54,033 nucleotides of DNA from Spongiibacteraceae bacterium (GTDB lineage: Bacteria > Pseudomonadota > Gammaproteobacteria > Pseudomonadales > Spongiibacteraceae), in contig PAKT01000079.1 of assembly GCA_002710725.1 (NCBI GenBank), positions 1 to 54,033 on the forward strand, in the 5' to 3' direction. Positions within the stretch are counted from its first letter, which is position 1. Each line of letters starts with the position of its first letter. Positions 38,148 to 47,737 of this stretch are shown here, in pieces. The position numbers and the translations under genes are program-made. The notes beneath the pieces are model-generated. The model searched no databases. It was not told the DNA's origin and worked only from the letters and a program-made list of their open reading frames with translations.

Positions 38148-38843
38148 ATGACGACACCCAAGCGCGCAGTAATACTGGTATCCGGCGGTCTGGATTCCGC
38201 CACGGTTCTGGCCATGGCTCGGGCTGAGGACTATGACTGTTACACCTTGGCCTTCGACTACGGTCAGCGCCACCGAGCAGAATTGCTGGCAGCAGAGCGC
38301 GTATCGAAAGCCCTCGGCGCTGTCGAACACAAGGTAATTCCTCTCGATTTAACCGCCATCGGCGGCTCTGCCCTCACCGACAACACCATCGCCGTGCCTG
38401 ATCACAGCGATGAGGCGGGTATTCCGGTGACCTACGTTCCGGCGCGAAACACGGTTTTTCTGTCGATTGGTTTGGGCTGGGCAGAAGTGCTGGGCGCCGA
38501 CGATATTTTTATTGGCGTGAACGCGGTCGATTATTCCGGCTACCCGGATTGCCGCCCTGACTTTATTGAGGCCTTTGAGCGCATGGCGAATCTGGCGACA
38601 AAGGCCGGAGTCGAAGGGCATCCGCTGCGTATTCGCACGCCGCTGATCGACCTCAGTAAGGGTGAGATAATCCGGCGGGGTATGGTACTCGGGGTGGACT
38701 ACGCGCTGACCGTGTCCTGCTATCAGGCTGACGCTGATGGCCGGGCCTGCGGCAAGTGCGACAGCTGTTATCTGCGCCGCGAAGGCTTCACGGCGGCCGG
38801 TCTCGATGACCCGACGCGCTATTGGGGCAGTGTCATCGACTAG
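38148..38843 (+). CDS. queC: 7-cyano-7-deazaguanine (preQ0) synthase QueC
   Basis: 231-residue ATP-dependent enzyme that converts CDG to preQ0. The PP-loop is [11 protein letters not shown] near the N-terminus. Substrate-binding [17 protein letters not shown] and the C-terminal zinc cluster (Cys residues in [23 protein letters not shown]) are intact. It forms an operon with queE. Nothing else of the queuosine pathway lies in the window. Confidence 0.96.
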   Translation: MTTPKRAVILVSGGLDSATVLAMARAEDYDCYTLAFDYGQRHRAELLAAERVSKALGAVEHKVIPLDLTAIGGSALTDNTIAVPDHSDEAGIPVTYVPARNTVFLSIGLGWAEVLGADDIFIGVNAVDYSGYPDCRPDFIEAFERMANLATKAGVEGHPLRIRTPLIDLSKGEIIRRGMVLGVDYALTVSCYQADADGRACGKCDSCYLRREGFTAAGLDDPTRYWGSVID

Positions 38844-38856
38844 GCAGCGCAGGCTG

Positions 38857-39852
38857 TCAGTTCAGATCCTGCACCAAACGAAAGCCGACATGGTTGCTGC
38901 TGGTCAACGGGTCTCCGTGGCCGCGGGCGCCGGGTCGGAAGCGGGCGCAATAGTTATCGGTGCACATAAAAGACCCTCCCTTCTGTACTTTTTCCCGCAG
39001 CGCGCCGTTGAGGTTTTTGGGCCCCGCTGGGTTGTCGGCGATCGAGGTCGAGCGAAACTGCGAGTAGTAGCCAGGCGAATACCAGTCACTGACCCATTCC
39101 CAGACATTGCCGCTGACGTCATAGAGGCCGTAATTGTTTGGCTTGTAAGAACCTACCGGGGCGGTGAAGGAATAGCCGTCTTCGGCCGTGTTGTTGTGGG
39201 GAAAGTCTCCCTGAAAGGTATTGGCCATTATTTTTCCGTCAGGTCTGGCGTCGTTGCCCCACGCAAACTCGGCCTGGGATAACCCGCCGCGTGCGGCGTA
39301 TTCCCACTCTGCTTCCGTCGGCAGCCGTTTCCCCGTCCACTCCGCGTAGGCGGTCGCATCCTCCCAGGCGATGTGGACAACGGGATGGTTTTCGCGCCCC
39401 TCCAGGTTGCTTTCCGGGCCTTCGGGGTGTTTCCAGCTCGCTCCCGGAACGTAGCGCCACCACTGGGAATAGTTGCTCAGATTGACAGGGTGCGCCGGGG
39501 AAACAATCACCAGCGAGCCCGGTACCAGCAAGGCCGGGTCGACACCGGGGTAATCCTCGGGATTGATGGGCCTTTCGGCGACCGTTTTATAGCCAGTGGC
39601 ATCGACAAATTTTGCAAAGTCGCTGTTTGTCACTTCGGTTGCGTCGATAAAAAACGGGGAAATGCGCACCTTATGCAAGGGGGCGGCCTCAGGCATCATG
39701 GGGTGCTCCAGCCCCCTTGTATACTCGCCGCCGGGAATATAAACCATACCTTCTGGTGACTTCGGGCGGCTGTCTCCGCATGCGGAAATGAGCGCCGACA
39801 GCAGCGCTGCAACAATGATCAAGGGCGGTTTAAAGGTATTGTCAGTCAACAT
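38857..39852 (-). CDS. Formylglycine-generating enzyme-like (SUMF1) lipoprotein
   Basis: 331-residue lipoprotein (lipobox LISAC, Cys25) with a full FGE-sulfatase-modifying fold: MVYIPGGEYTRG, FFIDATEVTNSDFAKFVDATGY, RLPTEAEWEYAARGG and NVWEWVSDWY. Near the C-terminus GGSFMCTDNYCARFRPGAR keeps the paired active-site cysteines (Cys297, Cys302) at the same five-residue spacing as human FGE Cys336/Cys341. It could therefore be a real copper-dependent FGE acting in the periplasm. No sulfatase is present in this window. Its start overlaps the end of a truncated TonB receptor. Confidence 0.92.
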   Translation of the reverse strand: MLTDNTFKPPLIIVAALLSALISACGDSRPKSPEGMVYIPGGEYTRGLEHPMMPEAAPLHKVRISPFFIDATEVTNSDFAKFVDATGYKTVAERPINPEDYPGVDPALLVPGSLVIVSPAHPVNLSNYSQWWRYVPGASWKHPEGPESNLEGRENHPVVHIAWEDATAYAEWTGKRLPTEAEWEYAARGGLSQAEFAWGNDARPDGKIMANTFQGDFPHNNTAEDGYSFTAPVGSYKPNNYGLYDVSGNVWEWVSDWYSPGYYSQFRSTSIADNPAGPKNLNGALREKVQKGGSFMCTDNYCARFRPGARGHGDPLTSSNHVGFRLVQDLN

Positions 39853-40829
39853 GTGGAGCCGTGTGTTCGCGTTATCAGGGAGATCAGTATAGTGCAGATT
39901 GGCCTGCTGTCGGCAGCTGCCGAGTTTGGTCGGGAGATCTTTTGGCTCGTGTCGCGGTCAGCCAGCCGCCAGTTTTCAGAGGGTGATAATTCGCCACTCA
40001 GGTAAGCTGTTTGATCCCGACCGTCGCTGCGATCGCGATCATCGTTCCGGGAAAACTCCGGCCCACCACTCTGTTCAGGGTAAGCGACTTTCTCAAAATC
40101 GGCGTGGCGGCCGCCAATCTGCAACAGCGTGTTTTCCAGACCAAACCGATAGTGAGCAGCACCTTCGGTCAGCGCGCGGCTGCTGCCTTGCCATACGCTG
40201 CCGCTGTCTTCCCTGGTTGCCTGCACACTTAAGGCGTGGCGTTCATTTGCCAGCGTCGCGCTCCCAGAGTGGCGAGCGGCGCCGTACTGCTGTGCTTCGC
40301 TATAAAACCTTAGGCTGGTGCGTTCTTCACGGTCGGGGGCCGTAATTAGTTTAACCACACCGGCTAGCGCGTCTGAGCCGTAGGCAAGGCTGTGCGGACC
40401 TTTGATAAGCTCTACCCGACTCACATGATCGGGCGACACGGTGGACGTATCGAAGGAGCCCCCCCGAGTGTTGGTGGGGTCATTCAGAGCAACGCCATCT
40501 ACCAGAACCACCGTGAAGTTAGGCTCCGCACCACGAATGGATACGCTGTTTACACCGCCAGGCCCTCCCTCTCTTGAGACATAGACGCCTTCAATCCCGT
40601 CGAGCAGCTGGTTAATATCGAGTGGTTGTTGCAGCTGCATGTCGCCGCTCGAGATAGCATTCCGGTCTTCCAGCCAGTTTCTGGCTTGCTCTACCGGAGC
40701 GTTAGCGGTGACTAGCATGGACTCCAATGGGGGGTCACTGGCAAAACCCAAAGTCGATCCCAGTAGTGTTAATGCTAAGCAGTATTGGGATTTAGGATTC
40801 AGTTTCATCCAGTCCGGATAGCTCTTCAT
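39846..40829 (-). pseudogene. Truncated TonB-dependent receptor (plug and first barrel strands only)
   Basis: 327 residues encoding a signal peptide, a full plug domain and only the first ~130 residues of the barrel. The plug shows ISSGDMQLQQPLDINQLLDGIEGVYVSREG, SIRGAEPNFTVVLVDGVALNDP and GPHSLAYGSDALAGVVKLIT. The frame then runs into SPSENWRLADRDTSQKISR and a non-homologous tail that stops at the FGE gene. Complete receptors have 600-700 residues with about 22 strands, so this is most likely a decayed gene. A second in-frame start is at the Met eight codons on. BtuB-like plug. Confidence 0.75.
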
Positions 40830-40933
40830 CCTGTGTTACTCCCGGGTACGAAAATTGGAGTCGGAGCTTGCTCGAGGCTCAATATTAGTTCTCTCTATCT
40901 CTACAGTGCGAAGGCCCGAGCTATCCTCTTGCT

Positions 40934-43498
40934 TTAGCTTGATCGGTCTGAATTCTTCAGGACAATATTATCTTCAGTAATTTCTCCGCCGGGAGTAAAT
41001 ACACGAACGCGCCGCAATGGAAAGTCATTGCCAATCGTCGCCACGTACTGGTCTTCCCGTCGCTCAACGGAGATATCTGATATGCGATTACGGTTGAGCT
41101 GAATCCGCGCACTTGCCTTATCGTTCTCGTCCAGCAAAGCAATAAGTTCCAGCGGCGTTTCCTCGGTCAGCTCGCTCGTGCTCTGCACGACCGGCCCTAG
41201 CGGAATCACAGAGCCGCCTTTCAGCCACACCGGCAGACGGTTCAGCGAGTAATCCTCGGTTATCCATTGTCCACCGGAGCGGGATGCCTTGGTGAAGAAG
41301 TCATACCACACGCCCGTGGGGAGATAATGCGTTCGGGTCGCATCCTCGCGCATGATGGGGGCAACCAGAATATTCCGGCCGCACAGGAACTGATCGTCTA
41401 TATTGTGCACTGTGCGATCGTGCTGGTAGTCGACGACCAGCGGGCGCAGCACAGGCAGCCCGGAAGCGGCACAATCAAAGGACTCGCTATACAAGTATGG
41501 TATCAGCTGGTAGCGATAATTCAGGTATTCTCGCAGAACGTCCTGGGCCGTCTCGGAAAACTGCCACGGTTCCCGGAAGGGGTAGAGCCCGTGGTACCGA
41601 AAGTGCGACTGGAATATCGAAAGCTGGGTCCAACGTATCATCAGTTCATCGGTTGGTTCGCCCGCGAAGCCACCTGTGTCCTGGCTCCAGAATGTGAAAC
41701 CCGACAAACCGTAGTTCAGTCCGCCGCGCAGGGAAGCCTGCATTGAGCCGAAGGTAGATGCGTTATCGCCGCTCCATTGCACCGGATAGCGTTGCGACCC
41801 CGCGTAAGCGCTGCGGCCCCAGACCAGGGCGTTCTCCTCGCCATGCACCTCCTGCGTGATTTCAAAGGCCGCCTTGTTATAGAGCAAAGGGTAAACATTG
41901 TGCAGGTCGTGGCCGGTGCCTCCCTGGAACTGCATGGTCGGCAAAATGCCCTCACCAAAATCGGTTTTGATGGCATCCACGCCCATTTCAAGTAGCGGTC
42001 TGATGAGGCGATTCTTGTACCAAGACACGGCTTCTGGGTTAGTAAAGTCGATCGGTGCTGCCTCATACTGGCCACAGAACGTGAATGGAACACGGCTCCT
42101 TGCCACCAGATTCTGGTCCTGAGCTTCTCGCCAGGGGGTAGTGCCTTTCAATACATACGGCTCCTGCCATACCGACAGCTTGAAACCATTATCATGCAAC
42201 TGGGCGCACATCGCCTTGGGGTCGGGGTAACGGCTTGGCTCAAACTGCCAATCACACCCCCAATCTTCTTTAAACCAACTCACGTCAAGATTGATTACAT
42301 CCGCCGGAAATTGTTTTTCGCGCAGCGTGTCGGCGACTGCCAGCACTTGTTCCTGGGATGTGTAGGACATTCTGGAGACCCAGGTGCCAAAGGAGTACTT
42401 CGGCGGTACCGGGGCCTTGCCGGTCAGGTGGGTATAGCGGTCGAGCACATTTTTGATGCTACCGACGAACAGGTAGTAGTCAAGCGCCTGCTCCTCGACC
42501 GCAACCTGGACTTTGGACTTTTCCTTCGAGCCCAACCAAAAAGTCATCGGCTGTGTCTGATTGAAGAACACACCATAACCCCGTGTGCTGACATAGAAAG
42601 GCGTCGTCTTGTAAACGCGCCCCGTGGAGTTTCCTATCCCCTCGTTGATATACAGCCGCAGCGTTTCACCGACTTTGTTCAATGGGCCGAAGTGTTCGCC
42701 TAGCCCGTAAATCGATTCATCGTGTGACAGGTCGAAGGCGTTAACTGCGTACCAGTGCTTGTAGCGCCTGTCGCGAATAAACCCCAGCGGATAGGAGTCG
42801 AATGCGATGCCGAAGTGGTTGTCCGTCCGCCCGCCTGTCGTGGTGATTTTTTTGCCGGCGCTATCATACAGCTCAATGCGGAAATCAGTTTTGTAAATAC
42901 GCAGGCTCAGCTTGCGGGTGCGCAGACAGTAGTGGTCCTCGTTTTCCGTCAGCTCAACCTTGCAGGTCTCGTCTGCGACATTGTTTGCTACCATGGGCGT
43001 AAAGGATTCATCGAATGAATCATCCTTGCGTAGCCGGACACGAACGACATCATCTCGTGGGATGTCGATATGCAGATTCAGCAGAGCGGCAGTCTTTTTG
43101 CCTTCTATGTCATAAACATGTTTGTAGAAATTTTCCGGACGGATCAGGCTGAAGATATTAAATGCCCTGGCCCGAAACCGAAATTGATTGCCATCCTGCG
43201 TGAGTAGCTCCACGCTCAATACCGATTGCGCCGATCTGTACAGCAATTTTGGCAGTGCTGTGAATGCACTCTGCATCGGCCCTATATCGTCCAGCGGATG
43301 ATCCGTTCGACCAAAGGAGACGCGTGGTGCGTATTCGTCGAAGTGGTTTTCCAGGTTCGGATGTTTCCTGAGGGTTTTGAAGAATAAGATCGGGTGCAGC
43401 AGCATGCCCTTGATCAATAGCAAGCTGGAGCGTTTCATATCCGGTGAAAATGCTTTTGCGTATTCCTTTTCTGTTACTTCAGTCAGTTTGGAAGTCAC
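40934..43498 (-). CDS. GH31 alpha-xylosidase (YicI/XylS-like)
   Basis: 854-residue glycoside hydrolase family 31 enzyme without a signal peptide. It therefore cleaves alpha-xylosyl units from imported oligosaccharides such as isoprimeverose in the cytosol. The nucleophile is Asp513 in GVDAIKTDFGEGI, and the acid/base is Asp578 in YPVQWSGDNASTFGSMQASL. The KTDFGE form favours alpha-xylosidase over alpha-glucosidase. An extra N-terminal ~70 residues (MLLHPILFFKTLRKHP) precede the usual YicI start and look helical. It starts with GTG behind AAGGATG. It is downstream of xylB-xylA, the likely end of the same transcript. Confidence 0.9.
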   Translation of the reverse strand: MTSKLTEVTEKEYAKAFSPDMKRSSLLLIKGMLLHPILFFKTLRKHPNLENHFDEYAPRVSFGRTDHPLDDIGPMQSAFTALPKLLYRSAQSVLSVELLTQDGNQFRFRARAFNIFSLIRPENFYKHVYDIEGKKTAALLNLHIDIPRDDVVRVRLRKDDSFDESFTPMVANNVADETCKVELTENEDHYCLRTRKLSLRIYKTDFRIELYDSAGKKITTTGGRTDNHFGIAFDSYPLGFIRDRRYKHWYAVNAFDLSHDESIYGLGEHFGPLNKVGETLRLYINEGIGNSTGRVYKTTPFYVSTRGYGVFFNQTQPMTFWLGSKEKSKVQVAVEEQALDYYLFVGSIKNVLDRYTHLTGKAPVPPKYSFGTWVSRMSYTSQEQVLAVADTLREKQFPADVINLDVSWFKEDWGCDWQFEPSRYPDPKAMCAQLHDNGFKLSVWQEPYVLKGTTPWREAQDQNLVARSRVPFTFCGQYEAAPIDFTNPEAVSWYKNRLIRPLLEMGVDAIKTDFGEGILPTMQFQGGTGHDLHNVYPLLYNKAAFEITQEVHGEENALVWGRSAYAGSQRYPVQWSGDNASTFGSMQASLRGGLNYGLSGFTFWSQDTGGFAGEPTDELMIRWTQLSIFQSHFRYHGLYPFREPWQFSETAQDVLREYLNYRYQLIPYLYSESFDCAASGLPVLRPLVVDYQHDRTVHNIDDQFLCGRNILVAPIMREDATRTHYLPTGVWYDFFTKASRSGGQWITEDYSLNRLPVWLKGGSVIPLGPVVQSTSELTEETPLELIALLDENDKASARIQLNRNRISDISVERREDQYVATIGNDFPLRRVRVFTPGGEITEDNIVLKNSDRSS

Positions 43499-43532
43499 GG
43501 AGAATCATCCTTTTATTATTTGTTGACGGCTT

Positions 43533-44876
43533 TCAGCACCGAACGATAAAATCGTTGATCAGGTTCTCAATCAATTCCTGCTTGCCGCTAAGCTGCTGCG
43601 GTTCACCATTGGTTGCCGCCAGATTTCGCAAATCAGCGAGACTCAGTTCTCCGGCTTCAAAGCGCTTTCCGTCGCCACTGTCAAAGCTTGAATAACGGCC
43701 GTACTTTAATGCCCGGTAGCGTTCGTCGTTGGTGATGCGGTTCGCGATAATCAGCCCGCGAGCAAAGCAATCCATGCCTCCAATGTGCGCGATAAACAGG
43801 TCTTCGAGGTCGGTGGATTCCCTGCGCAGCTTCGCGTCGAAGTTCAAGCCGCCGCGGCCGAGGCCTCCCGCTTCGAGTACGACCATCATGGCGTGTACCG
43901 TGTCATAGAGGTCGGTGGGGAATTGATCGGTATCCCAGCCGTTTTGCGAGTTGCCCCGATTGGCATCAATGGAGCCCAGCAGGCCGGCGTCTGCAGCCAT
44001 ACGCAGATCATGCGCGAATGTGTGCCCGGCCAGCGTGGCGTGGTTGGCCTCGATATTCAGTTTGAAGTCGCGGTCGAGCCCGTGCTGGCGCAGGAAGCCG
44101 ATCACGGTCTGTGCGTCAAAATCGTATTGGTGATACATCGGCTCCATCGGTTTGGGTTCAATCAGGAAGCTGCCTTTGAACCCGATGGATCGTCCATAAT
44201 CCCGCGCCTTCTCCAGGAACATAGCAAAGTGTTCGAGTTCCCGCTTGGTATCGGTGTTTTGGAGACTGGCGTAGCCTTCTCGACCACCCCAGAAAACGTA
44301 GTTCTCACCCCCGAGCTCGACGGTGGCATCCAATGCCGCTTTGACCTGCGCTGCCGCGTAGGCAAGCACATTGAAGTTCGGGTTGGTGGCAGCGCCATTC
44401 ATATAGCGCGGATTGGAAAATAGATTGGCGGTGCCCCACAGCAGCTTTATGCCGGTTTCCTGCTGGCGGGCCTTCGCCAGCTCAACCATTGCCTGGAGGT
44501 TACGCTCGGATTCTTCAACGCTTGCGCCTTCCCAGGCGATATCGACGTCGTGGAAGCACCAGTAGGGCACATTCAATTTAGTAAAAAACTCAAACGCGGC
44601 GTCCATGCGAGCTGGTGCCCGGGCATTCGGATCCGCTTTTTTTGCCCATGCAGGTGATCGGGTGTCCGGGCCGAAAGGGTCGGCGCCACCGCCACAAAAG
44701 CTGTGCCAGTAGCACACAGCAAAACGCAGATGCTCTTCCATGGGTTTGCCCGCAACGATTCGTGCGGGATCATAGGCTTTGAATGCAAGCGGGTTGTCTG
44801 ATTCGGGGCCCTCGTAGTTGATCTGTTCGATACCCGGAAAGTATTCCGTATCACCGATAAATACCCTGCGGCTCAT
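43533..44876 (-). CDS. xylA: Xylose isomerase
   Basis: 447-residue metal-dependent isomerase converting D-xylose to D-xylulose. Visible features are the active-site His109 and Asp112 ([12 protein letters not shown]), metal ligands in [18 protein letters not shown] and [14 protein letters not shown], and [21 protein letters not shown] at the end of the barrel. Family II (long) type, like E. coli XylA (440). The ATG at 44876 follows AGAGGAAG and overlaps the xylB stop by ATGA, so translation is coupled. Confidence 0.96.
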   Translation of the reverse strand: MSRRVFIGDTEYFPGIEQINYEGPESDNPLAFKAYDPARIVAGKPMEEHLRFAVCYWHSFCGGGADPFGPDTRSPAWAKKADPNARAPARMDAAFEFFTKLNVPYWCFHDVDIAWEGASVEESERNLQAMVELAKARQQETGIKLLWGTANLFSNPRYMNGAATNPNFNVLAYAAAQVKAALDATVELGGENYVFWGGREGYASLQNTDTKRELEHFAMFLEKARDYGRSIGFKGSFLIEPKPMEPMYHQYDFDAQTVIGFLRQHGLDRDFKLNIEANHATLAGHTFAHDLRMAADAGLLGSIDANRGNSQNGWDTDQFPTDLYDTVHAMMVVLEAGGLGRGGLNFDAKLRRESTDLEDLFIAHIGGMDCFARGLIIANRITNDERYRALKYGRYSSFDSGDGKRFEAGELSLADLRNLAATNGEPQQLSGKQELIENLINDFIVRC

Positions 44877-46393
44877 TGGCTGCTTCCTCTTCGGTTTTTT
44901 TGCGTGGGCGTTGTGTACAAGGCGGAGATAGTCTCGACTGCCTGGCTGTATGCGTTGTACCCCTCGTTGTAGATATCGACCATCGCCGGGCGTGGGTCGC
45001 AACACCGCTGGACGTCGCGCTCTATGTGCTCGCTAACGAGTGTCGGCATGTCCGTTTGCCGACCGTTCAGCGCCGCGAGCGCCTGCAGTGCCGCACCGAA
45101 TGCCGCACCTTCTTGCTGCTGCAGTACCGTGACTGACATGTTGAACACGTCGGCGACCACTTGTCGCCAAGTCGCACTGTTGGCGCCACCGCCGGTCAGT
45201 ACGATTTTGTTACTGGAAATTCCCAGTTCCTGCAGGCGATCTAGACCGAAGCGCAGCGCGTAAGTGGCGCCCTCGACGGCGGAACGCAATACATTTGCGG
45301 GTTCCGTATTGCGCCCATCGAGCCCCAGTACGACGCCTTTGGCGTTTGGCAGATTGGGTGTGCGTTCACCATTGAAGAACGGCAATGTCATCACACCCTT
45401 CGAACCCGGCGGCGCGGCGTTAATTTGTGATTCGAATTCGCGGCTGTCGGTAGCTACCAGCCGCCGTATTAATTCCGTACTGATAGTACAGTTCATCGTA
45501 CAGAGCAGCGGCAGCCAGCCGCCGGTGGAAGAACAAAACGCGGCAATGCTGCCGGTCGGGTCGATTACCGGGACATCAGAGTGTGCGTATAACGTGCCGG
45601 ATGTGCCCAGGCTGACCGTCAGGACGCCGGGAATCACGTTGCCGGTTCCGATCGCCCCCATCATATTGTCGCCCCCGCCGGCGGATACGGGCACGCCCGG
45701 CGGCAGAGACAGCTCATCCGCCACTGATGCCAGCAAGGTGCCGATCGGTTTGTTCGCGGTTTGCACCTCGGGCAGGCAGGCTCGCAGATCCCGTTCCGGG
45801 TCAATGGCCGCCAGCATCAACTCGGACCATTTGCGCGTTCTGATGTCGAGAAAGCCGGTTCCGGATGCGTCGCCGGCCTCCATACAGGCTTCGCCGGTGA
45901 GGTAGAAGTTCACATAGTCGTGGGGCAGAAGGATCTTATCCATCCGGGCATAGAGGTCGGGGTGGGCATCGCGAAACCAGCGTATTTTTGACGCGGTGTA
46001 GCCTGGCAGGATCGGATTGCCGGCGCCTGCGATACAAGCATCAAATCCGCCGGCGGCGCGCATCACCGCATCGCATTCGCGACGGGTGGAGGTGTCGCAC
46101 CAGAGTTTTACTGGCGTCAGTACTTGTCCTGCCCGGTTGAGCGGCACAAATCCATGCTGTTGCCCTGAGACACCGATCGCAACGACGCTTTGCCGGACCT
46201 TTTTGCTGGCTTGTCGCAGGGCCTGTTGCAGAGCGTTCAGCCACCACTCGGCCCGCTGCTCGGCCACACCGTTGTCATGCTGGTGGAGATCGAGTGGGGC
46301 GCTGTGGACGGCAACCGTTTCCCTAGCCTCGAAGTCATAGAAAACGACTTTCAGGCTTTGTGTGCCCAGATCAATACCGAGAATCGTTGACAC
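44873..46393 (-). CDS. xylB: Xylulokinase
   Basis: 506-residue FGGY kinase phosphorylating D-xylulose to xylulose 5-phosphate for the pentose-phosphate pathway. The ATP-binding lobes are [12 protein letters not shown] and [13 protein letters not shown], and the catalytic Asp is in [15 protein letters not shown]. The second FGGY signature is [20 protein letters not shown]. The start is GTG with only a weak ribosome site. It is the first gene of the minus-strand xylB-xylA-GH31 transcript, under the LacI-type operator. Confidence 0.95.
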   Translation of the reverse strand: MSTILGIDLGTQSLKVVFYDFEARETVAVHSAPLDLHQHDNGVAEQRAEWWLNALQQALRQASKKVRQSVVAIGVSGQQHGFVPLNRAGQVLTPVKLWCDTSTRRECDAVMRAAGGFDACIAGAGNPILPGYTASKIRWFRDAHPDLYARMDKILLPHDYVNFYLTGEACMEAGDASGTGFLDIRTRKWSELMLAAIDPERDLRACLPEVQTANKPIGTLLASVADELSLPPGVPVSAGGGDNMMGAIGTGNVIPGVLTVSLGTSGTLYAHSDVPVIDPTGSIAAFCSSTGGWLPLLCTMNCTISTELIRRLVATDSREFESQINAAPPGSKGVMTLPFFNGERTPNLPNAKGVVLGLDGRNTEPANVLRSAVEGATYALRFGLDRLQELGISSNKIVLTGGGANSATWRQVVADVFNMSVTVLQQQEGAAFGAALQALAALNGRQTDMPTLVSEHIERDVQRCCDPRPAMVDIYNEGYNAYSQAVETISALYTTPTQKNRRGSSQ

Positions 46394-46418
46394 CTGACCG
46401 ACGCCCTCAGAATGCTAA

Positions 46419-46433
46419 TGAAAACGTTTTAAT
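46419..46433. promoter_or_regulatory. LacI-type operator 1 (xylB side)
   Basis: TGAAAACGTTTTAAT with the palindromic core AAAACGTTTT at 46421-46430. It overlaps the predicted start site and -10 box of the xylB promoter, where a repressor would block transcription. An identical 15-nt copy lies at 46611-46625. Confidence 0.8.
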
Positions 46434-46460
46434 CCTAGCTTTCTCTCCCGAAAACTGCAA
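46432..46460 (-). promoter_or_regulatory. Predicted xylB-xylA-GH31 promoter
   Basis: On the minus strand TTGCAG (46455-46460) is followed after 17 bases by TAGGAT (46432-46437). Operator 1 sits immediately downstream at the predicted +1. A GATAA/TTATC inverted repeat at 46472-46487 lies just upstream and might bind a second regulator. Confidence 0.5.
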
Positions 46461-46597
46461 GCGTTGATGCGGATAACGGTGCTTATCACGATCGATTTAT
46501 AGTGCTTTAATTTTATTAACCATATGTTTTATAAGTTAATAAATTTATTTATGCTGGATTGGCGCGAGAGTTCCGATTGAGGGCTGCTGCAGGCGAG

Positions 46598-46625
46598 TTG
46601 ACATTCAATATGAAAACGTTTTAAT
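46598..46625 (+). promoter_or_regulatory. Predicted lacI-type regulator promoter
   Basis: A perfect TTGACA (46598-46603) with TTTAAT 16 bases later (46620-46625). Operator 2 fills the spacer and -10, a layout of direct autorepression. The leader to the ATG is about 50 bases. Confidence 0.65.
46611..46625. promoter_or_regulatory. LacI-type operator 2 (regulator side)
   Basis: TGAAAACGTTTTAAT, identical to operator 1, with core AAAACGTTTT at 46613-46622. It is inside the regulator's own promoter. The two sites are 192 bases apart, compatible with looping. Confidence 0.8.
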
Positions 46626-46678
46626 TGTCATTGTGGGAGAATGAGGCAAAGCCATCAAAATCAAACAACGGGATACCC

Positions 46679-47704
46679 ATGGCTGATTTTTCGATAAAAG
46701 ATGTCGCGCGGCTCGCCGGTGTATCCATAGGGACCGTATCGCGCAGTATGAACACGCCGGAAAAGGTCAGCCAGAAGACCCGGGCCAAGGTAGAGGACGC
46801 GGTTCGAAGAACCGGCTACTCACCAAACCGGTTGGCTCAGAGTTTTCGCCGTGGGCGTACCAATCTGGTGATGGTTGTTTTGCCATCAGTGGGAGATCCC
46901 TTTTTTACCGAGGTCATGCGAGGCATCAGGGCCGTCGCGGAAACCAGCGGCTATTCCGTTGTGATCGAGGAAACGCAGTTCAACACGATGACGGCGGACA
47001 AGATCGGATCGATGCTGGTATCGAATCAGACCGACGGCGTGATACTGCTGGCGAGCGTGTCGCCGTTCGGCACGGAAATTATGGCGTCCGGCGGCAAGCA
47101 GCTGCTGCCGATCGTCGTTGGCTGTGAGACGGTGTCACCGGAACTTTCTGCCCTGCCGAGCGTGCAGATCGACAATGCGGCTGCCGCCTCGGAGATGACG
47201 GACTATCTGATCGCCCAGGGACACCGGCGTATCGCAATGATTAGCGGTCAGTCTTCTTCGCTGCTTACCAAAGACCGCGAGATTGGCTATCGGCAAGCCA
47301 TGCAGGCGGCGCGGTTGCGGGTTGAGGACGGCTGGGTTATTGACGGCGGCCTCACGATTAACGGTGCGCGCGCGGCGACGCGCGCATTGCTGAGTGGGAA
47401 GAGCCGGCCTAGCGCGATATTTTGCGCCACGGATGAAATGGCGATCGGTTGCCTGCGCGAGGTAAAGGCGGCCAGCCTGTCGGTGCCAGGCGATATTTCG
47501 ATTGCTGGCTTCGACGACATTCGATACGCAGAAGTTACCGATCCCCCGCTGACCACGATCAGTCAGCCTGCTGGTGAGATTGGCGAGCGTGTGATGCGGC
47601 GCCTGCTCGATCGCATCAAAGACAGCGAGTCTGCGAGTAGCGGGCGAGAGTTCGTCCCACACGAGCTGGTTATTCGCGAGTCTGTGGCCGCACCTACGAA
47701 CTGA
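46679..47704 (+). CDS. LacI-family repressor of the xylose locus
   Basis: 341-residue repressor with an N-terminal helix-turn-helix plus hinge (SIKDVARLAGVSIGTVSRSM; KVEDAVRRTGYSPNRLAQSF) and a periplasmic-binding-like ligand domain (LVMVVLPSVGDPFFTEVMRG; CATDEMAIGCLREVKAASLSVPGDISIAGFDD). The ATG at 46679 gives the normal N-terminus. In E. coli, xylose genes use an AraC-type XylR; a LacI-type regulator in this position is typical of other groups such as Caulobacter and Xanthomonas. The ligand is probably xylose or a xyloside. Confidence 0.93.
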   Translation: MADFSIKDVARLAGVSIGTVSRSMNTPEKVSQKTRAKVEDAVRRTGYSPNRLAQSFRRGRTNLVMVVLPSVGDPFFTEVMRGIRAVAETSGYSVVIEETQFNTMTADKIGSMLVSNQTDGVILLASVSPFGTEIMASGGKQLLPIVVGCETVSPELSALPSVQIDNAAAASEMTDYLIAQGHRRIAMISGQSSSLLTKDREIGYRQAMQAARLRVEDGWVIDGGLTINGARAATRALLSGKSRPSAIFCATDEMAIGCLREVKAASLSVPGDISIAGFDDIRYAEVTDPPLTTISQPAGEIGERVMRRLLDRIKDSESASSGREFVPHELVIRESVAAPTN

Positions 47705-47737
47705 CATTTCTGCTACAAACGCAACTGCGGGAGCAAA

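Noticed and set aside
39846-40829. Functional small TonB receptor or plug-only protein
   Set aside because: The signal peptide and plug are normal, but the barrel stops after a few strands in a tail without homology, and the end overlaps another gene; decay is the simpler explanation.
40830-40933. Cobalamin riboswitch ahead of the BtuB-like receptor remnant
   Set aside because: Only about 100 bases are available and I could not see the conserved B12-box or paired core.
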